DNA of 64,000 nucleotides from Timema cristinae. Lineage: Eukaryota > Arthropoda > Insecta > Phasmatodea > Timematidae. Both the position numbers and the translations under genes were made by a program. The DNA lies in contig JBCFYV010003567.1 of the NCBI GenBank assembly GCA_039000515.1, forward strand, positions 72,152 to 136,151, read 5' to 3'. Below are positions 47,795-58,135 of this stretch, piece by piece. The notes under the pieces were generated by a model. It did not search any database and was not told the origin of the DNA. It worked only from the letters and a program-made list of their open reading frames with translations. The number at the start of each line of letters is the position of its first letter. Position 1 is the stretch's first letter.

Positions 47795-48226
47795 TTTGTA
47801 TATATTGAACAGGCAGTAATTAAGACACCTAAAACACATACACGTATACACATCTTCACACGGTGGGATCTGAATCATACTCAAATTACCGTCTAATGTG
47901 TTTTTTTATTCAAATGACGCTCTAGTAGTAAGCTTTTTTGTTTGTTTTTTTGGATCTTGGTGACTTGAAATTATTTAATCCAAGTAGACGGAGGGATTCA
48001 CAAAATTAATGGTTCAAGGGGAAAGGGGGGAAAGTCACATAACACACATTTTTTCAGGACAACAGATTTTATATCTCAAATCCTATAAGGACCCCAGCAA
48101 ATACTTTTATTTTAATTAATTTAATTATGTCAAAGACCTCGAACCGTAATCTAAAGTGCATTAGAAAGATATAGTGATTGTCTAACAGATGGAAGCACTA
48201 ACTTGATTTGAGCTAAAATTAGACTT
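47795..48226. other. Unique left flank of the palindrome
   Basis: No gene seen. It has no counterpart on the right side of the palindrome. Confidence 0.5.
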
Positions 48227-48232
48227 TCCGTT
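48227..48232. repeat. 6-bp target-site duplication, left
   Basis: TCCGTT, repeated directly at 61387-61392 just outside the other end of the element. Confidence 0.9.
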
Positions 48233-48399
48233 AGTAGTGTGGATGCCCGTTCGTTCCAGCCCTCGGGCTATATTTGTGATGCGTTGTTATTGCTAACAGT
48301 TGAGGAATTTGTAAACATCCTAACAAGTGAACATATAGTCCGTATTTGTGTATGAAGGGTGATATCTGAGTATGAAAAAACTATAGACCATTTTCTGTA

Positions 48400-49700
48400 G
48401 GAAGGGATAATTATAGTACGTGTCCCCTCCGAATCGATTTTTGAGAATGGATAATTGGTGATCGATGATCGAGAGGGTTTCATCCCGGCATTGTAAACAT
48501 ATAGTCCGTGGAAGTGATCGAATCGATTTTCAATAAAGGAAGCCCTTCCACCTGCAACATCGAAAACTGTCTATATTTTAAAAAAAGTTCCTTCCCCCCT
48601 ATGATTGGTAATTGGTGATCTATGATCGATCGGCGCACGGGGGAGTGAATAAAACACGGATATTACAAAAAATATATATTTATTCGACGTAACTAAAAAC
48701 CGGTCTATAGACCTCCAGACGCCTTGAATATGTTTATTTGACCTTGAACAAGTTTGTAACCATCGTGAACATATAGACCATTTTCTTTCCCCGCGGGGGT
48801 AACCCCCGGTTCAAGCTCTGTTCCCTGGTGGTAGCGTCTAATAAAACACGGATATTATTAGACGTAACTAAAAAAAAATCCGTTCATATGAAAACCGGTC
48901 TATAGCCCTCCAGTCACCTTGGATATGTTGATTGCCTCCCAATAGCCTTGACGAGGACTTCGTGAGGGTTTGTGGTTGTGTAACAAAGCAAACGACCCCT
49001 CGGTACAGCCCTTTATATCCAAAACTGATTATATGTAACACATTCATAGCGTTTATATGGAAATCGTACTATATTAGTGACGCGTTGTTATTGTGAGTAA
49101 TTCGTAAACATCCTCCGGCAAAAAAAATATATACTCTATTGTAGGTTAACTTGCCACTTTAGTCGCACCTTTTGATTATTAATGTATGGTGGAACATGCA
49201 GTCCGCGGCGTCGTGCGTTCAGGCTAGTTCACGTTACCTGGTGGTAGCGTCCACCCCCAGACATGTTGGGGGAGGGACAAGCGAGATTTGAACTCAGACC
49301 TCCTGTTCCGTGACGCCTTAGACCATGCACACCACATTTGCGAGGGGGCTAGCACACGGGGGAACATGCAGGCCGTGGCGTCGGGCACTCAGGCTAGTTC
49401 ACGTAACTTTGTTCCCTGGTGGTAGCGTCTAATAAAACACGGATATTATTAGACGTAACTAAAAAAAATCCCTTGATATCGAAAACGGTCCGTCCCTCAG
49501 ATCAAAACACTTTATCCCCTTCCCCTACAACCGTCATCCCTTATAGTTATCCATCTCTTCATACCAAAAACGGCCTATTGTATCTCGATGTTGTTGTTCT
49601 TGGGGATGGACAAGCAACATCCCTTCATATAAAAAAAACTGTCTATATTTTAAAATAAGTTCCTTCCCCCCTATGATTGGTAATTGGTGATCGATGCATA
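48400..49700. repeat. Subterminal repeat cluster, left arm
   Basis: Several motifs occur two or three times. GTCTAATAA-10nt-TTATTAGAC hairpins sit at 48836-48863 and 49427-49454. A CATGCAGKCCGYGGCGTCG block, then CAGGCTAGTTCACGT and CTGGTGGTAGCGTC, lies near 49193 and 49366. ATTGGTAATTGGTGATC lies near 48604 and 49674. CGGTCTATAGMCCTCCAG lies near 48702 and 48897. Subterminal repeats are where a transposon or viral end-binding protein would act. Mirror copies lie at 59921-61221. Confidence 0.75.
49271..49336 (-). pseudogene. tRNA/SINE-head-like fragment, left arm
   Basis: On the minus strand TGGTCTAAGGCGTCAC (as in SINE-A) and GAGTTCAAATCTCGC, with part of the anticodon region missing. Mirror copy at 60285-60350. 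Confidence 0.45.
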
Positions 49701-49724
49701 AAATAAATTTCTCGGTTTTCCCCT

Positions 49725-49838
49725 GAATTTTCAACAGTAAACCACTGTTTATTGTATTTACCTGGACAACACAACGGTTAATAAGAAGTAGCCCTTGCTC
49801 TTACAAGTTTGAATATCTATAGTATTATTTAAAAAAAA
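49725..49838. repeat. 114-bp repeat, outer copy, left arm
   Basis: Direct repeat of 51017-51130. It includes the 39-bp CTGGACAACACAACGGTTAA motif. Confidence 0.9.
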
Positions 49839-49839
49839 T

Positions 49840-51016
49840 AATACAAACCTCTTTAATAAACTTTTTAAAAATGTGTAAATGTTCATCATTAGTTATACAA
49901 CTCAAGGAGGCCTATAGCAGGGCGGTAAACAAAATAATTATGGTAATCTAAGTTTAGTTTTCCTGATGCGTTTGCTGGGAAAATTGGTACTTATAATTTC
50001 TCAATGTCTTGTGTTAGTATTAAACAATTGTATCTATCACTACTCATACAAAAATGTAATTACACTAATGGATTAGGATAAGGAGAGTTATATTTAAAAA
50101 AATCTAGAGCATTTACCTCTTATTATAAAACATGCCTAGTTTACAGAGCATAGTCAAACCTTGAACTAACAGATTGATAATATAAGACAATTATTATATT
50201 ATTAGTTATGCTCATTGGTGATGTGCACGGATGTTTACACGATAGCACTGATCTATCATCTGAAGATTAATAGACAACAAAGCGTCCCTTGCTGATGCGG
50301 CGTATATGAGGATTTAGGTTTCAATTATAAATGATACAACAAAGTGAATTTCATTATTACATTTGTTTATAACCGTTTATTTTCTATATCATTATTGGCT
50401 TTCACGTTATTGTACAACACAATGGCACAAATTATTTCATATTGTGTGTTATGGCTTTGAAGATAATTTTCAAAAATAGGTTTTGAGGAAATCATCCTTA
50501 AGTATCTTTTCCTTTAAATACAAACACACATCTTGTTAATCACATTAATCCGTCTTTAAATAAATATACATTTTAGACCAAATTGTTCAACTAAATTTAA
50601 CCAAATTTAAATATCCAAAAATGTATTATTTGTAAACTATTCTAAAATTATTTATTATATGTAAAAATTAAAACGTATTCTTATTTATCATGAAAATCTA
50701 TTCCTATATTCCTATTTTGAAGTCAATTTTTAAAGTCATTTTAAAAACAATTCAAATTGTCTATTTGTATTAAGTAAACTACCCCTAAATACATTTATAA
50801 CGTAAAATGTCTCCAGATATAAATTTATAACACACTCGTTAAAGCCATATCTTAAAATATTCATATTTAATAAAAACAGTTTTCAATAAATAGCCCAAAA
50901 CTGAATTCAATAAAAAAAACCAAACAAGTATACATCTTTATTTGTCATGTCCATATAAAACACTCACCAAATATACATTTAAAGAAAAACCTTTAAAACA
51001 ATTTTCAAAACAATTT
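49840..51016. other. AT-rich interval, left arm
   Basis: No gene. Contains a short SINE-A piece (about 50046-50100) and TTTACCTCTTATTATAA, also present beside the polymerase remnant near 53657. Mirror at 58606-59782. Confidence 0.5.
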
Positions 51017-51130
51017 GAATTTTCAACAGTAAACCACTGTTTATTGTATTTACCTGGACAACACAACGGTTAATAAGAAGTAGCCCTTGCTCTTACAAGT
51101 TTGAATATCTATAGTATTATTTAAAAAAAA
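51017..51130. repeat. 114-bp repeat, inner copy, left arm
   Basis: Its CTGGACAACACAACGGTTAA motif (51055-51093) is inverted relative to the copy at 52231-52269, so together they enclose the cysteine-rich gene. Confidence 0.9.
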
Positions 51131-51278
51131 GTTTTGATTGGTATTTAGAAACCGAGATTAACTCCATTCTAAGGGTAATGTAAAGTTTATAAAGTTATTA
51201 TTTCTACGTTTCCTTTTAATAATAGGTATATATTCTGTAGCTTGAACCTGTACGGGAGTCGAACAGCGTTCGAATCAC

Positions 51279-51490
51279 TCATTGTCCACGGTCGACGCCG
51301 GAAGAACAAGCTGCGTCGGTGAAGTTTTCTGCTGGTTCGTCACACAGTAAGGGTAACGGTACAGGAATCTCTTCGCCCTCAAAGAAATCAGCTATTACTT
51401 CTTTACAATATAAAGACGCACATGCATCTCCTTCCGTAGCTATAGCTTCCCAATCTTGTTTCCAATTAATATATTGATTGTACCAATCAC
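51279..51490 (-). CDS. Downstream frame of the cysteine-rich gene, left arm
   Basis: Continues after the frame break with CDWYNQY, GDACASLYC, an acidic FFEGEEIPVPLPLLC stretch and a stop at 51279. It is either the true C-terminus reached by a frameshift or the trace of a disabling deletion. Both arms carry the same break. Confidence 0.45.
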
Positions 51491-51864
51491 ATACAACAAT
51501 ATGTAAATTCGGGACATAATTTACGAGTACTGCCCATAAAACAACTATAATCACATACGTGAGTCGAACGTACAAAGTATTCTGATCCGTGTGGTAAACG
51601 ATCACAAAGAACACGTGCTATCTTATTTGGTCGTTCTAGTCGAGTTAACTCAAATATCTTATCACCGTCAGAATATTCATAAAGAGTAACTACATCAAAA
51701 GGACATGTTTTAAAATGATGTATGTCTAAGTTACAATAACAGCCGCGACGCGGTTCACTTTTAAAGTCCAAACAATCGAAGTAATTATGTCCGCGATTAA
51801 GATGATTCCGTTTAAAGTTCCTCACCGGGATGTGGAACGCCAAGTCCTCTAGTGAGTACGCCAT
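51487..51864 (-). CDS. Unrecognised cysteine-rich protein, left-arm copy
   Basis: 125 codons from ATG at 51864, beginning MAYSLEDLAFHIPV, with ten cysteines including a CYC pair. Composition is codon-like and GC is higher than the surroundings. The start is chosen because a 3' splice site (TGTTTTTCAG) lies 7 nt upstream, so the ATG is the first in exon 2. The frame stops at 51487, but an overlapping frame (51279-51614) continues the cysteine-rich pattern (CDWYNQYINWKQDW onward) with five more cysteines, which points to a one-base frame break near 51496. No family recognised. Identical in the right arm. Confidence 0.55.
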   Translation of the reverse strand: MAYSLEDLAFHIPVRNFKRNHLNRGHNYFDCLDFKSEPRRGCYCNLDIHHFKTCPFDVVTLYEYSDGDKIFELTRLERPNKIARVLCDRLPHGSEYFVRSTHVCDYSCFMGSTRKLCPEFTYCCM

Positions 51865-51907
51865 TTTGAAACTGAAAAACAAATAAATCAATCTGATCAA
51901 TAACATA

Positions 51908-52106
51908 TAATAATAATAGCACCACGTCTTACTACCCGTTCGGTTTATACGCTTAAGTACCAATCACTCTAATGGGTTAGGAAGTGAACCCGCGTTTGTG
52001 TGGAAAACCACCCCCAGTACACCCGACAGAGATTCGAACCCGATCCCTCAGCAGCCTGGCCTAGCTACGGACAGCGTGTTAGCTAACTACGCCACCGAAG
52101 CGGGTG
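51908..52106 (-). mobile_element. SINE-A inside the intron, left arm
   Basis: Complete head (GCCACCGAAGCGGGTG in reverse), box B and tail. Shortened body. It lies inside the intron of the cysteine-rich gene and has a mirror copy at 57516-57714. Confidence 0.85.
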
Positions 52107-52230
52107 TCTGAATATATATCAGAGAGTTCTATAGGTGTAAGTAAGTTTATAGGTATCAGTTTAGCCAATAAAAAAACTAAAAATTAAGTTTCAAACTCAC
52201 CGGTCTTAGCTTGATTAAACGACGCTAAAC

Positions 52231-52269
52231 GAGCAAGAGCTAATTCTTATTAACCGTTGTGTTGTCCAG
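52231..52269 (-). repeat. 39-bp flanking repeat and leader, left arm
   Basis: On the minus strand CTGGACAACACAACGGTTAA then TAAGAATTAGCTCTTGCTC. It matches 51055-51093 at 37 of 39 bases in opposite orientation. Confidence 0.85.
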
Positions 52270-52689
52270 ATTCTAATATATATACTACCTCGAGTAAATT
52301 ACCTTATATATATACTCCACGTTGTAAACTATTTTGACTACCGGTAATTACAAGTTGTTATTCAAAACCTTTTCCTTGTTTGCGACAGCTAAAATCGTTT
52401 AGCGTTTCTCTTTTTCCCTCGAGTATTATTGCTCCACTAATAACAATGATGTACTGTATATCACATGACTTGACGTATGAATAGGGGATTCTGACAGCAA
52501 TTAGATAATGCTCTACTTGACAATCGTTAGGATTTAGCCTAAAATAATGTGTTCAAAGTTGATTACCTAACTATTGATTAGAAAAATGTATGTATGAAGC
52601 CCGTATCAACCGCGAGCAGGTTAAACAAAATTTTGAAAATAATTTTGTGATTACAGAATATGTATTTCTTCTCAACATAATATTGGAGG

Positions 52690-53025
52690 GGCACTTTCTA
52701 TGCGTTATGCTGAGCACTTAAGTGACTTTAAATAGAATAGAATAAAATATAAATTGTCTGAATACCTGAAAACCTCAGCTCATCAACCAACACCCATTAA
52801 CAAATGCATGACACTTTTTCAACCTTCCACCAAAGGTCCAAAAATGAGTATCGCTGAAAACCTCCATATTTATAATGCTACTCTTCATCACAATATTATT
52901 TTTAACGAACAAACAAGTTTCAAGAACCAATCCCTTATCAATATAATCAAGAACCTCCCACAATATGCGAAAATCAAAAACTCAAATAAGTCCCATCTTA
53001 AAAACCCGGCCCTCCTACCATAGTA
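52690..53025 (+). pseudogene. Penelope-like GIY-YIG C-terminal remnant, left arm
   Basis: In frame: ALSMRYAEHLSDFK, a stop, then NRIKYKLSEYLKTSAH, MSIAENLHIYNA and FNEQTSFKNQSLIN. The AEHLSDF and KLSEYL blocks match the end of the GIY-YIG endonuclease domain, and the NEQT block follows as in Penelope-like elements. Mirror copy at 56596-56931. Confidence 0.6.
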
Positions 53026-53350
53026 GTTTAGACCTGTTTGGGCCAGTTTAAAGAAGATAAGAGCCTACATTTATTCTCCCTTTGTATTCAACAGCAAACA
53101 ACCAAACGACTGACACACTAGCGACATCTCACATATTAACTCTTATCTTTCCCAAAAATGTCTACGTTGGTCACTTGGTCTTTTCTAGAACACCAATCAC
53201 AAAGGTTATAAAATTAACAATTAACTGCACATAAAGGCTATGATACTCACAAGCACTCGAGCTTTTTTTACATAATAAAACATTTATTACAAAGGTTAAT
53301 ATACAAAGTTACTTTTCAATATACTTAAATATAAATGGTAGATTTATTTT

Positions 53351-53641
53351 TTATGTCTCCATTGGTGAGCACAAATGTCTTATTTTGTAGTGACCGTATG
53401 CAAGAGTGTCGCATCCATTATCTAAAATATAGCGTTTGTCATCTCCTGGTGAAAGTGCAAGTTTATTCAAAGAGATACTGTACAATTGATGTTTCTCACT
53501 TCTTATCATGGAAATATTGGCGTAGTGTAAAATTCCCTGCTTTAAACACTTTTTATATTGACCATGCTTAATTTTCTTTTTGAGAGTTGTTTTTGACACG
53601 CCTTTACCAACTTTTTTCTCCTCAAGACTCTCCTTTTGAAT
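53351..53641 (-). pseudogene. Protein-primed DNA polymerase B C-terminus, left arm
   Basis: About 96 residues ending at a natural stop. Visible blocks are KGVSKTTLKKKIKHGQYKKC, MIRSEKHQLYSISLNKLALS, DDKRYIL and TLAYGHYKI. From memory of the family, this order is the conserved C-terminal end of Polinton and adintovirus-type polymerase B. All catalytic motifs lie upstream in the family and are absent here: the frame runs into SINE-bearing sequence. Mirror copy at 55981-56271. Confidence 0.65.
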
Positions 53642-53695
53642 GGAGTATCTAGAGCATTTACCTCTTATTATAACAACATCCCTGGCGGCGAGGAT

Positions 53696-53820
53696 AATCT
53701 TGAATTTAGAGGAAGTGAGCCCGCATTTGCGTGGAGGGAGAGTGGAAAATCATTTGAGGAAAGCCACCTCAGTTCATCCAACCGAGATTCGAACCTCAAT
53801 CTCCCCGTCCTAGGCAGTAT
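53696..53820 (-). mobile_element. SINE-A fragment, left arm
   Basis: In reverse: GCCCGCATTTGCGTGGAGGG, the body, and GAGATTCGAACCTCAATC as box B. It interrupts the polymerase remnant on its 5' side. Mirror at 55801-55925. Confidence 0.7.
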
Positions 53821-54045
53821 ACGGATAGAGGTAGTATTGTAACATGTTAGACGTATTGAGAGAGAGAGGGGTTATTGGATCATAGACCCTTCCCAGGATC
53901 ACAATAGTACCCACATTTGGGTGGAGGGAGAGTTTGAAATAATGTAGGGAAAATACCCTCAGTTTAATAGAGTTGTGAATGAAAACGATCTATACACATC
54001 TCTACGAAAATAGTTAATTATTCCTTGTTCACAAAGGTCGATTTT

Positions 54046-54155
54046 GGTATGAAGTTTTGATAAAATAATTTATAACTTTAATTTTCTTCACACGATGATA
54101 TCAACACTTTTTGAATAACTGTCAAGGTTGTCCTGGAATTTAATGCTCGAAACTG
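54046..54155. mobile_element. MITE-1 partial copy, left arm
   Basis: TTTAATTTTCTTCACACGAT, GATATCAACA and TTTTTGAATAACTGTC match MITE-1 ends. An (AC)n tract follows at 54183-54200. Mirror at 55467-55576. Confidence 0.5.
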
Positions 54156-54677
54156 TATTTTGTTGGCATAGTAAATAACATTCACACACACACACACACA
54201 AATAATATTAGTCACTTAATTCTTAAGCCAAAAATGATAGGAAATGTACCTATATTTGCATGGAGGGAGAATGGAAAGTCCATAGGAAAACCTTCCTTAA
54301 TAGACTTGGTGCTGATGAAGGAATCTATAATATATAAGTGGCGTGGATATGTTTATCAAATTTATTAAAACTTATAATACTCACAGAATCTCCCAGCGTT
54401 CTACATGTCTAGGCTGAATAAAGAGAATTTATCTCATTTTTCCTGATTTGGAAGTGGAAAACGATTAATGAAAATTTACCCCAAAAATAAATAAATAAAA
54501 TAAAATAACTTGCTGAGGGATCAAATCCAGACCTTCCCATAATCTGTTTCTAAAATGACATGTGCCAAGGGATCCAATGACGGGTGCCACTGACAATTCG
54601 GGGTTCGAGACCCCAGATCCGAGACCCCGGACCCGAGATCAAGTGTTTTGAAGCTCGCTCGACACTCACTGGGATTC

Positions 54678-54943
54678 AAACCCTGGGCAGGATCATAATC
54701 AAACAGCTAGTAAAGTAAATGTTTCAGCATTGTGTTTGATATTATTTACTCGTCAAGTCCGAAAACGAGTATGACCTTGCATAATGTTTCTGTCGCAAAG
54801 GTCTGTCTTGTTGGTTTCCCCCCAACCCCCAGGCATTGATGATTTCTTCCATTAGATAGCCGAATATAGCAGGACCAAAACAAGTTGGAATAACAAATCA
54901 ATTAGCAACTAGACTCGGGGGTAATTACAAACACCCGGATAGG
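54678..54943. other. Palindrome spacer (266 bp)
   Basis: The only non-mirrored DNA in the element. AT-rich, no open frame of note. It contains CTCGTCAAGTCCGAAAACGAG, a small stem (CTCGT/ACGAG), and a C-rich patch. On the arm side lie short repeats of the form GAGACCCCAGATCC / GAGACCCCGGACCC. Confidence 0.9.
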
Positions 54944-55800
54944 GAATCCCAGTGAGTGTCGAGCGAGCTTCAAAACACTTGATCTCGGGTCCGGGGTCTC
55001 GGATCTGGGGTCTCGAACCCCGAATTGTCAGTGGCACCCGTCATTGGATCCCTTGGCACATGTCATTTTAGAAACAGATTATGGGAAGGTCTGGATTTGA
55101 TCCCTCAGCAAGTTATTTTATTTTATTTATTTATTTTTGGGGTAAATTTTCATTAATCGTTTTCCACTTCCAAATCAGGAAAAATGAGATAAATTCTCTT
55201 TATTCAGCCTAGACATGTAGAACGCTGGGAGATTCTGTGAGTATTATAAGTTTTAATAAATTTGATAAACATATCCACGCCACTTATATATTATAGATTC
55301 CTTCATCAGCACCAAGTCTATTAAGGAAGGTTTTCCTATGGACTTTCCATTCTCCCTCCATGCAAATATAGGTACATTTCCTATCATTTTTGGCTTAAGA
55401 ATTAAGTGACTAATATTATTTGTGTGTGTGTGTGTGTGAATGTTATTTACTATGCCAACAAAATACAGTTTCGAGCATTAAATTCCAGGACAACCTTGAC
55501 AGTTATTCAAAAAGTGTTGATATCATCGTGTGAAGAAAATTAAAGTTATAAATTATTTTATCAAAACTTCATACCAAAATCGACCTTTGTGAACAAGGAA
55601 TAATTAACTATTTTCGTAGAGATGTGTATAGATCGTTTTCATTCACAACTCTATTAAACTGAGGGTATTTTCCCTACATTATTTCAAACTCTCCCTCCAC
55701 CCAAATGTGGGTACTATTGTGATCCTGGGAAGGGTCTATGATCCAATAACCCCTCTCTCTCTCAATACGTCTAACATGTTACAATACTACCTCTATCCGT

Positions 55801-55925
55801 ATACTGCCTAGGACGGGGGAGATTGAGGTTCGAATCTCGGTTGGATGAACTGAGGTGGCTTTCCTCAAATGATTTTCCACTCTCCCTCCACGCAAATGCG
55901 GGCTCACTTCCTCTAAATTCAAGAT
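55801..55925 (+). mobile_element. SINE-A fragment, right arm
   Basis: Mirror of 53696-53820. One extra G in the GACGGGGGAGATTGAGG run. Confidence 0.7.
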
Positions 55926-55980
55926 TATCCTCGCCGCCAGGGATGTTGTTATAATAAGAGGTAAATGCTCTAGATACTCC

Positions 55981-56271
55981 ATTCAAAAGGAGAGTCTTGA
56001 GGAGAAAAAAGTTGGTAAAGGCGTGTCAAAAACAACTCTCAAAAAGAAAATTAAGCATGGTCAATATAAAAAGTGTTTAAAGCAGGGAATTTTACACTAC
56101 GCCAATATTTCCATGATAAGAAGTGAGAAACATCAATTGTACAGTATCTCTTTGAATAAACTTGCACTTTCACCAGGAGATGACAAACGCTATATTTTAG
56201 ATAATGGATGCGACACTCTTGCATACGGTCACTACAAAATAAGACATTTGTGCTCACCAATGGAGACATAA
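55981..56271 (+). pseudogene. Protein-primed DNA polymerase B C-terminus, right arm
   Basis: Mirror of 53351-53641 with the same frame and stop. In the right arm the polymerase reads away from the centre, so the missing catalytic part would have lain toward the spacer. This is consistent with the inverted duplication cutting through the polymerase gene. Confidence 0.65.
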
Positions 56272-56595
56272 AAAATAAATCTACCATTTATATTTAAGTA
56301 TATTGAAAAGTAACTTTGTATATTAACCTTTGTAATAAATGTTTTATTATGTAAAAAAGCTCGAGTGCTTGTGAGTATCATAGCCTTTATGTGCAGTTAA
56401 TTGTTAATTTTATAACCTTTGTGATTGGTGTTCTAGAAAAGACCAAGTGACCAACGTAGACATTTTTGGGAAAGATAAGAGTTAATATGTGAGATGTCGC
56501 TAGTGTGTCAGTCGTTTGGTTGTTTGCTGTTGAATACAAAGGGAGAATAAATGTAGGCTCTTATCTTCTTTAAACTGGCCCAAACAGGTCTAAAC

Positions 56596-56931
56596 TACTA
56601 TGGTAGGAGGGCCGGGTTTTTAAGATGGGACTTATTTGAGTTTTTGATTTTCGCATATTGTGGGAGGTTCTTGATTATATTGATAAGGGATTGGTTCTTG
56701 AAACTTGTTTGTTCGTTAAAAATAATATTGTGATGAAGAGTAGCATTATAAATATGGAGGTTTTCAGCGATACTCATTTTTGGACCTTTGGTGGAAGGTT
56801 GAAAAAGTGTCATGCATTTGTTAATGGGTGTTGGTTGATGAGCTGAGGTTTTCAGGTATTCAGACAATTTATATTTTATTCTATTCTATTTAAAGTCACT
56901 TAAGTGCTCAGCATAACGCATAGAAAGTGCC
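56596..56931 (-). pseudogene. Penelope-like GIY-YIG C-terminal remnant, right arm
   Basis: Mirror of 52690-53025, with the same stop and blocks. Confidence 0.6.
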
Positions 56932-57300
56932 CCTCCAATATTATGTTGAGAAGAAATACATATTCTGTAATCACAAAATTATTTTCAAAATTTTGTTTAA
57001 CCTGCTCGCGGTTGATACGGGCTTCATACATACATTTTTCTAATCAATAGTTAGGTAATCAACTTTGAACACATTATTTTAGGCTAAATCCTAACGATTG
57101 TCAAGTAGAGCATTATCTAATTGCTGTCAGAATCCCCTATTCATACGTCAAGTCATGTGATATACAGTACATCATTGTTATTAGTGGAGCAATAATACTC
57201 GAGGGAAAAAGAGAAACGCTAAACGATTTTAGCTGTCGCAAACAAGGAAAAGGTTTTGAATAACAACTTGTAATTACCGGTAGTCAAAATAGTTTACAAC

Positions 57301-57352
57301 GTGGAGTATATATATAAGGTAATTTACTCGAGGTAGTATATATATTAGAATC
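57301..57352 (+). promoter_or_regulatory. TATA-rich promoter candidate of the cysteine-rich gene
   Basis: Two TATATATA stretches (GTATATATATAAGG at about 57307 and GTATATATATTAG at about 57337) lie just ahead of the 39-bp leader motif. Mirror at 52270-52321 for the left-arm gene. Confidence 0.4.
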
Positions 57353-57420
57353 TGGACAACACAACGGTTAATAAGAATTAGCTCTTGCTCGTTTAGCGTC
57401 GTTTAATCAAGCTAAGACCG
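57353..57420 (+). other. Leader exon with 39-bp motif, right arm
   Basis: The 39-bp motif (57353-57391) continues to AAGCTAAGACCG and a strong donor, GTGAGTTT, at 57421. The intron runs to TTTTTCAG at 57750 (330 nt) and holds a SINE. The exon is inferred from splice signals only. Confidence 0.45.
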
Positions 57421-57515
57421 GTGAGTTTGAAACTTAATTTTTAGTTTTTTTATTGGCTAAACTGATACCTATAAACTTACTTACACCTATAGAACTCTCT
57501 GATATATATTCAGAC

Positions 57516-57714
57516 ACCCGCTTCGGTGGCGTAGTTAGCTAACACGCTGTCCGTAGCTAGGCCAGGCTGCTGAGGGATCGGGGTTCGAATCTCTGTCGGG
57601 TGTACTGGGGGTGGTTTTCCACACAAACGCGGGTTCACTTCCTAACCCATTAGAGTGATTGGTACTTAAGCGTATAAACCGAACGGGTAGTAAGACGTGG
57701 TGCTATTATTATTA
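57516..57714 (+). mobile_element. SINE-A inside the intron, right arm
   Basis: Head ACCCGCTTCGGTGGCGTAG, box B GGGGTTCGAATCTCTG, tail AACCGAACGGGTAGTAAGAC. Mirror of 51908-52106. Confidence 0.85.
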
Positions 57715-57757
57715 TATGTTATTGATCAGATTGATTTATTTGTTTTTCAGTTTCAAA

Positions 57758-58135
57758 ATGGCGTACTCACTAGAGGACTTGGCGTTCCACATCCCGGTGA
57801 GGAACTTTAAACGGAATCATCTTAATCGCGGACATAATTACTTCGATTGTTTGGACTTTAAAAGTGAACCGCGTCGCGGCTGTTATTGTAACTTAGACAT
57901 ACATCATTTTAAAACATGTCCTTTTGATGTAGTTACTCTTTATGAATATTCTGACGGTGATAAGATATTTGAGTTAACTCGACTAGAACGACCAAATAAG
58001 ATAGCACGTGTTCTTTGTGATCGTTTACCACACGGATCAGAATACTTTGTACGTTCGACTCACGTATGTGATTATAGTTGTTTTATGGGCAGTACTCGTA
58101 AATTATGTCCCGAATTTACATATTGTTGTATGTGA
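57758..58135 (+). CDS. Unrecognised cysteine-rich protein, right-arm copy
   Basis: Mirror of 51487-51864 and identical by eye. 125 codons from the first ATG after the acceptor at 57750. Cysteines at about residues 31, 42, 44, 54, 87, 104, 108, 117, 123 and 124. No signal peptide or membrane segment is evident. A possible zinc-binding or disulphide-rich protein carried by the element. Function unknown. Confidence 0.55.
   Translation: MAYSLEDLAFHIPVRNFKRNHLNRGHNYFDCLDFKSEPRRGCYCNLDIHHFKTCPFDVVTLYEYSDGDKIFELTRLERPNKIARVLCDRLPHGSEYFVRSTHVCDYSCFMGSTRKLCPEFTYCCM

Larger units (their letters stand above)
48233..54677. repeat. Left arm of the palindrome (6,445 bp)
   Basis: Near-identical reverse complement of 54944-61386. 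Differences I found by eye are mostly one-base changes in C or G runs (for example near 48425, 48484, 48595, 52030 and 53796). Confidence 0.95.

Noticed and set aside
48836..48863. Hairpin as a rolling-circle (CRESS-type) origin
   Set aside because: The loop lacks the conserved nonanucleotide and no Rep gene is present.
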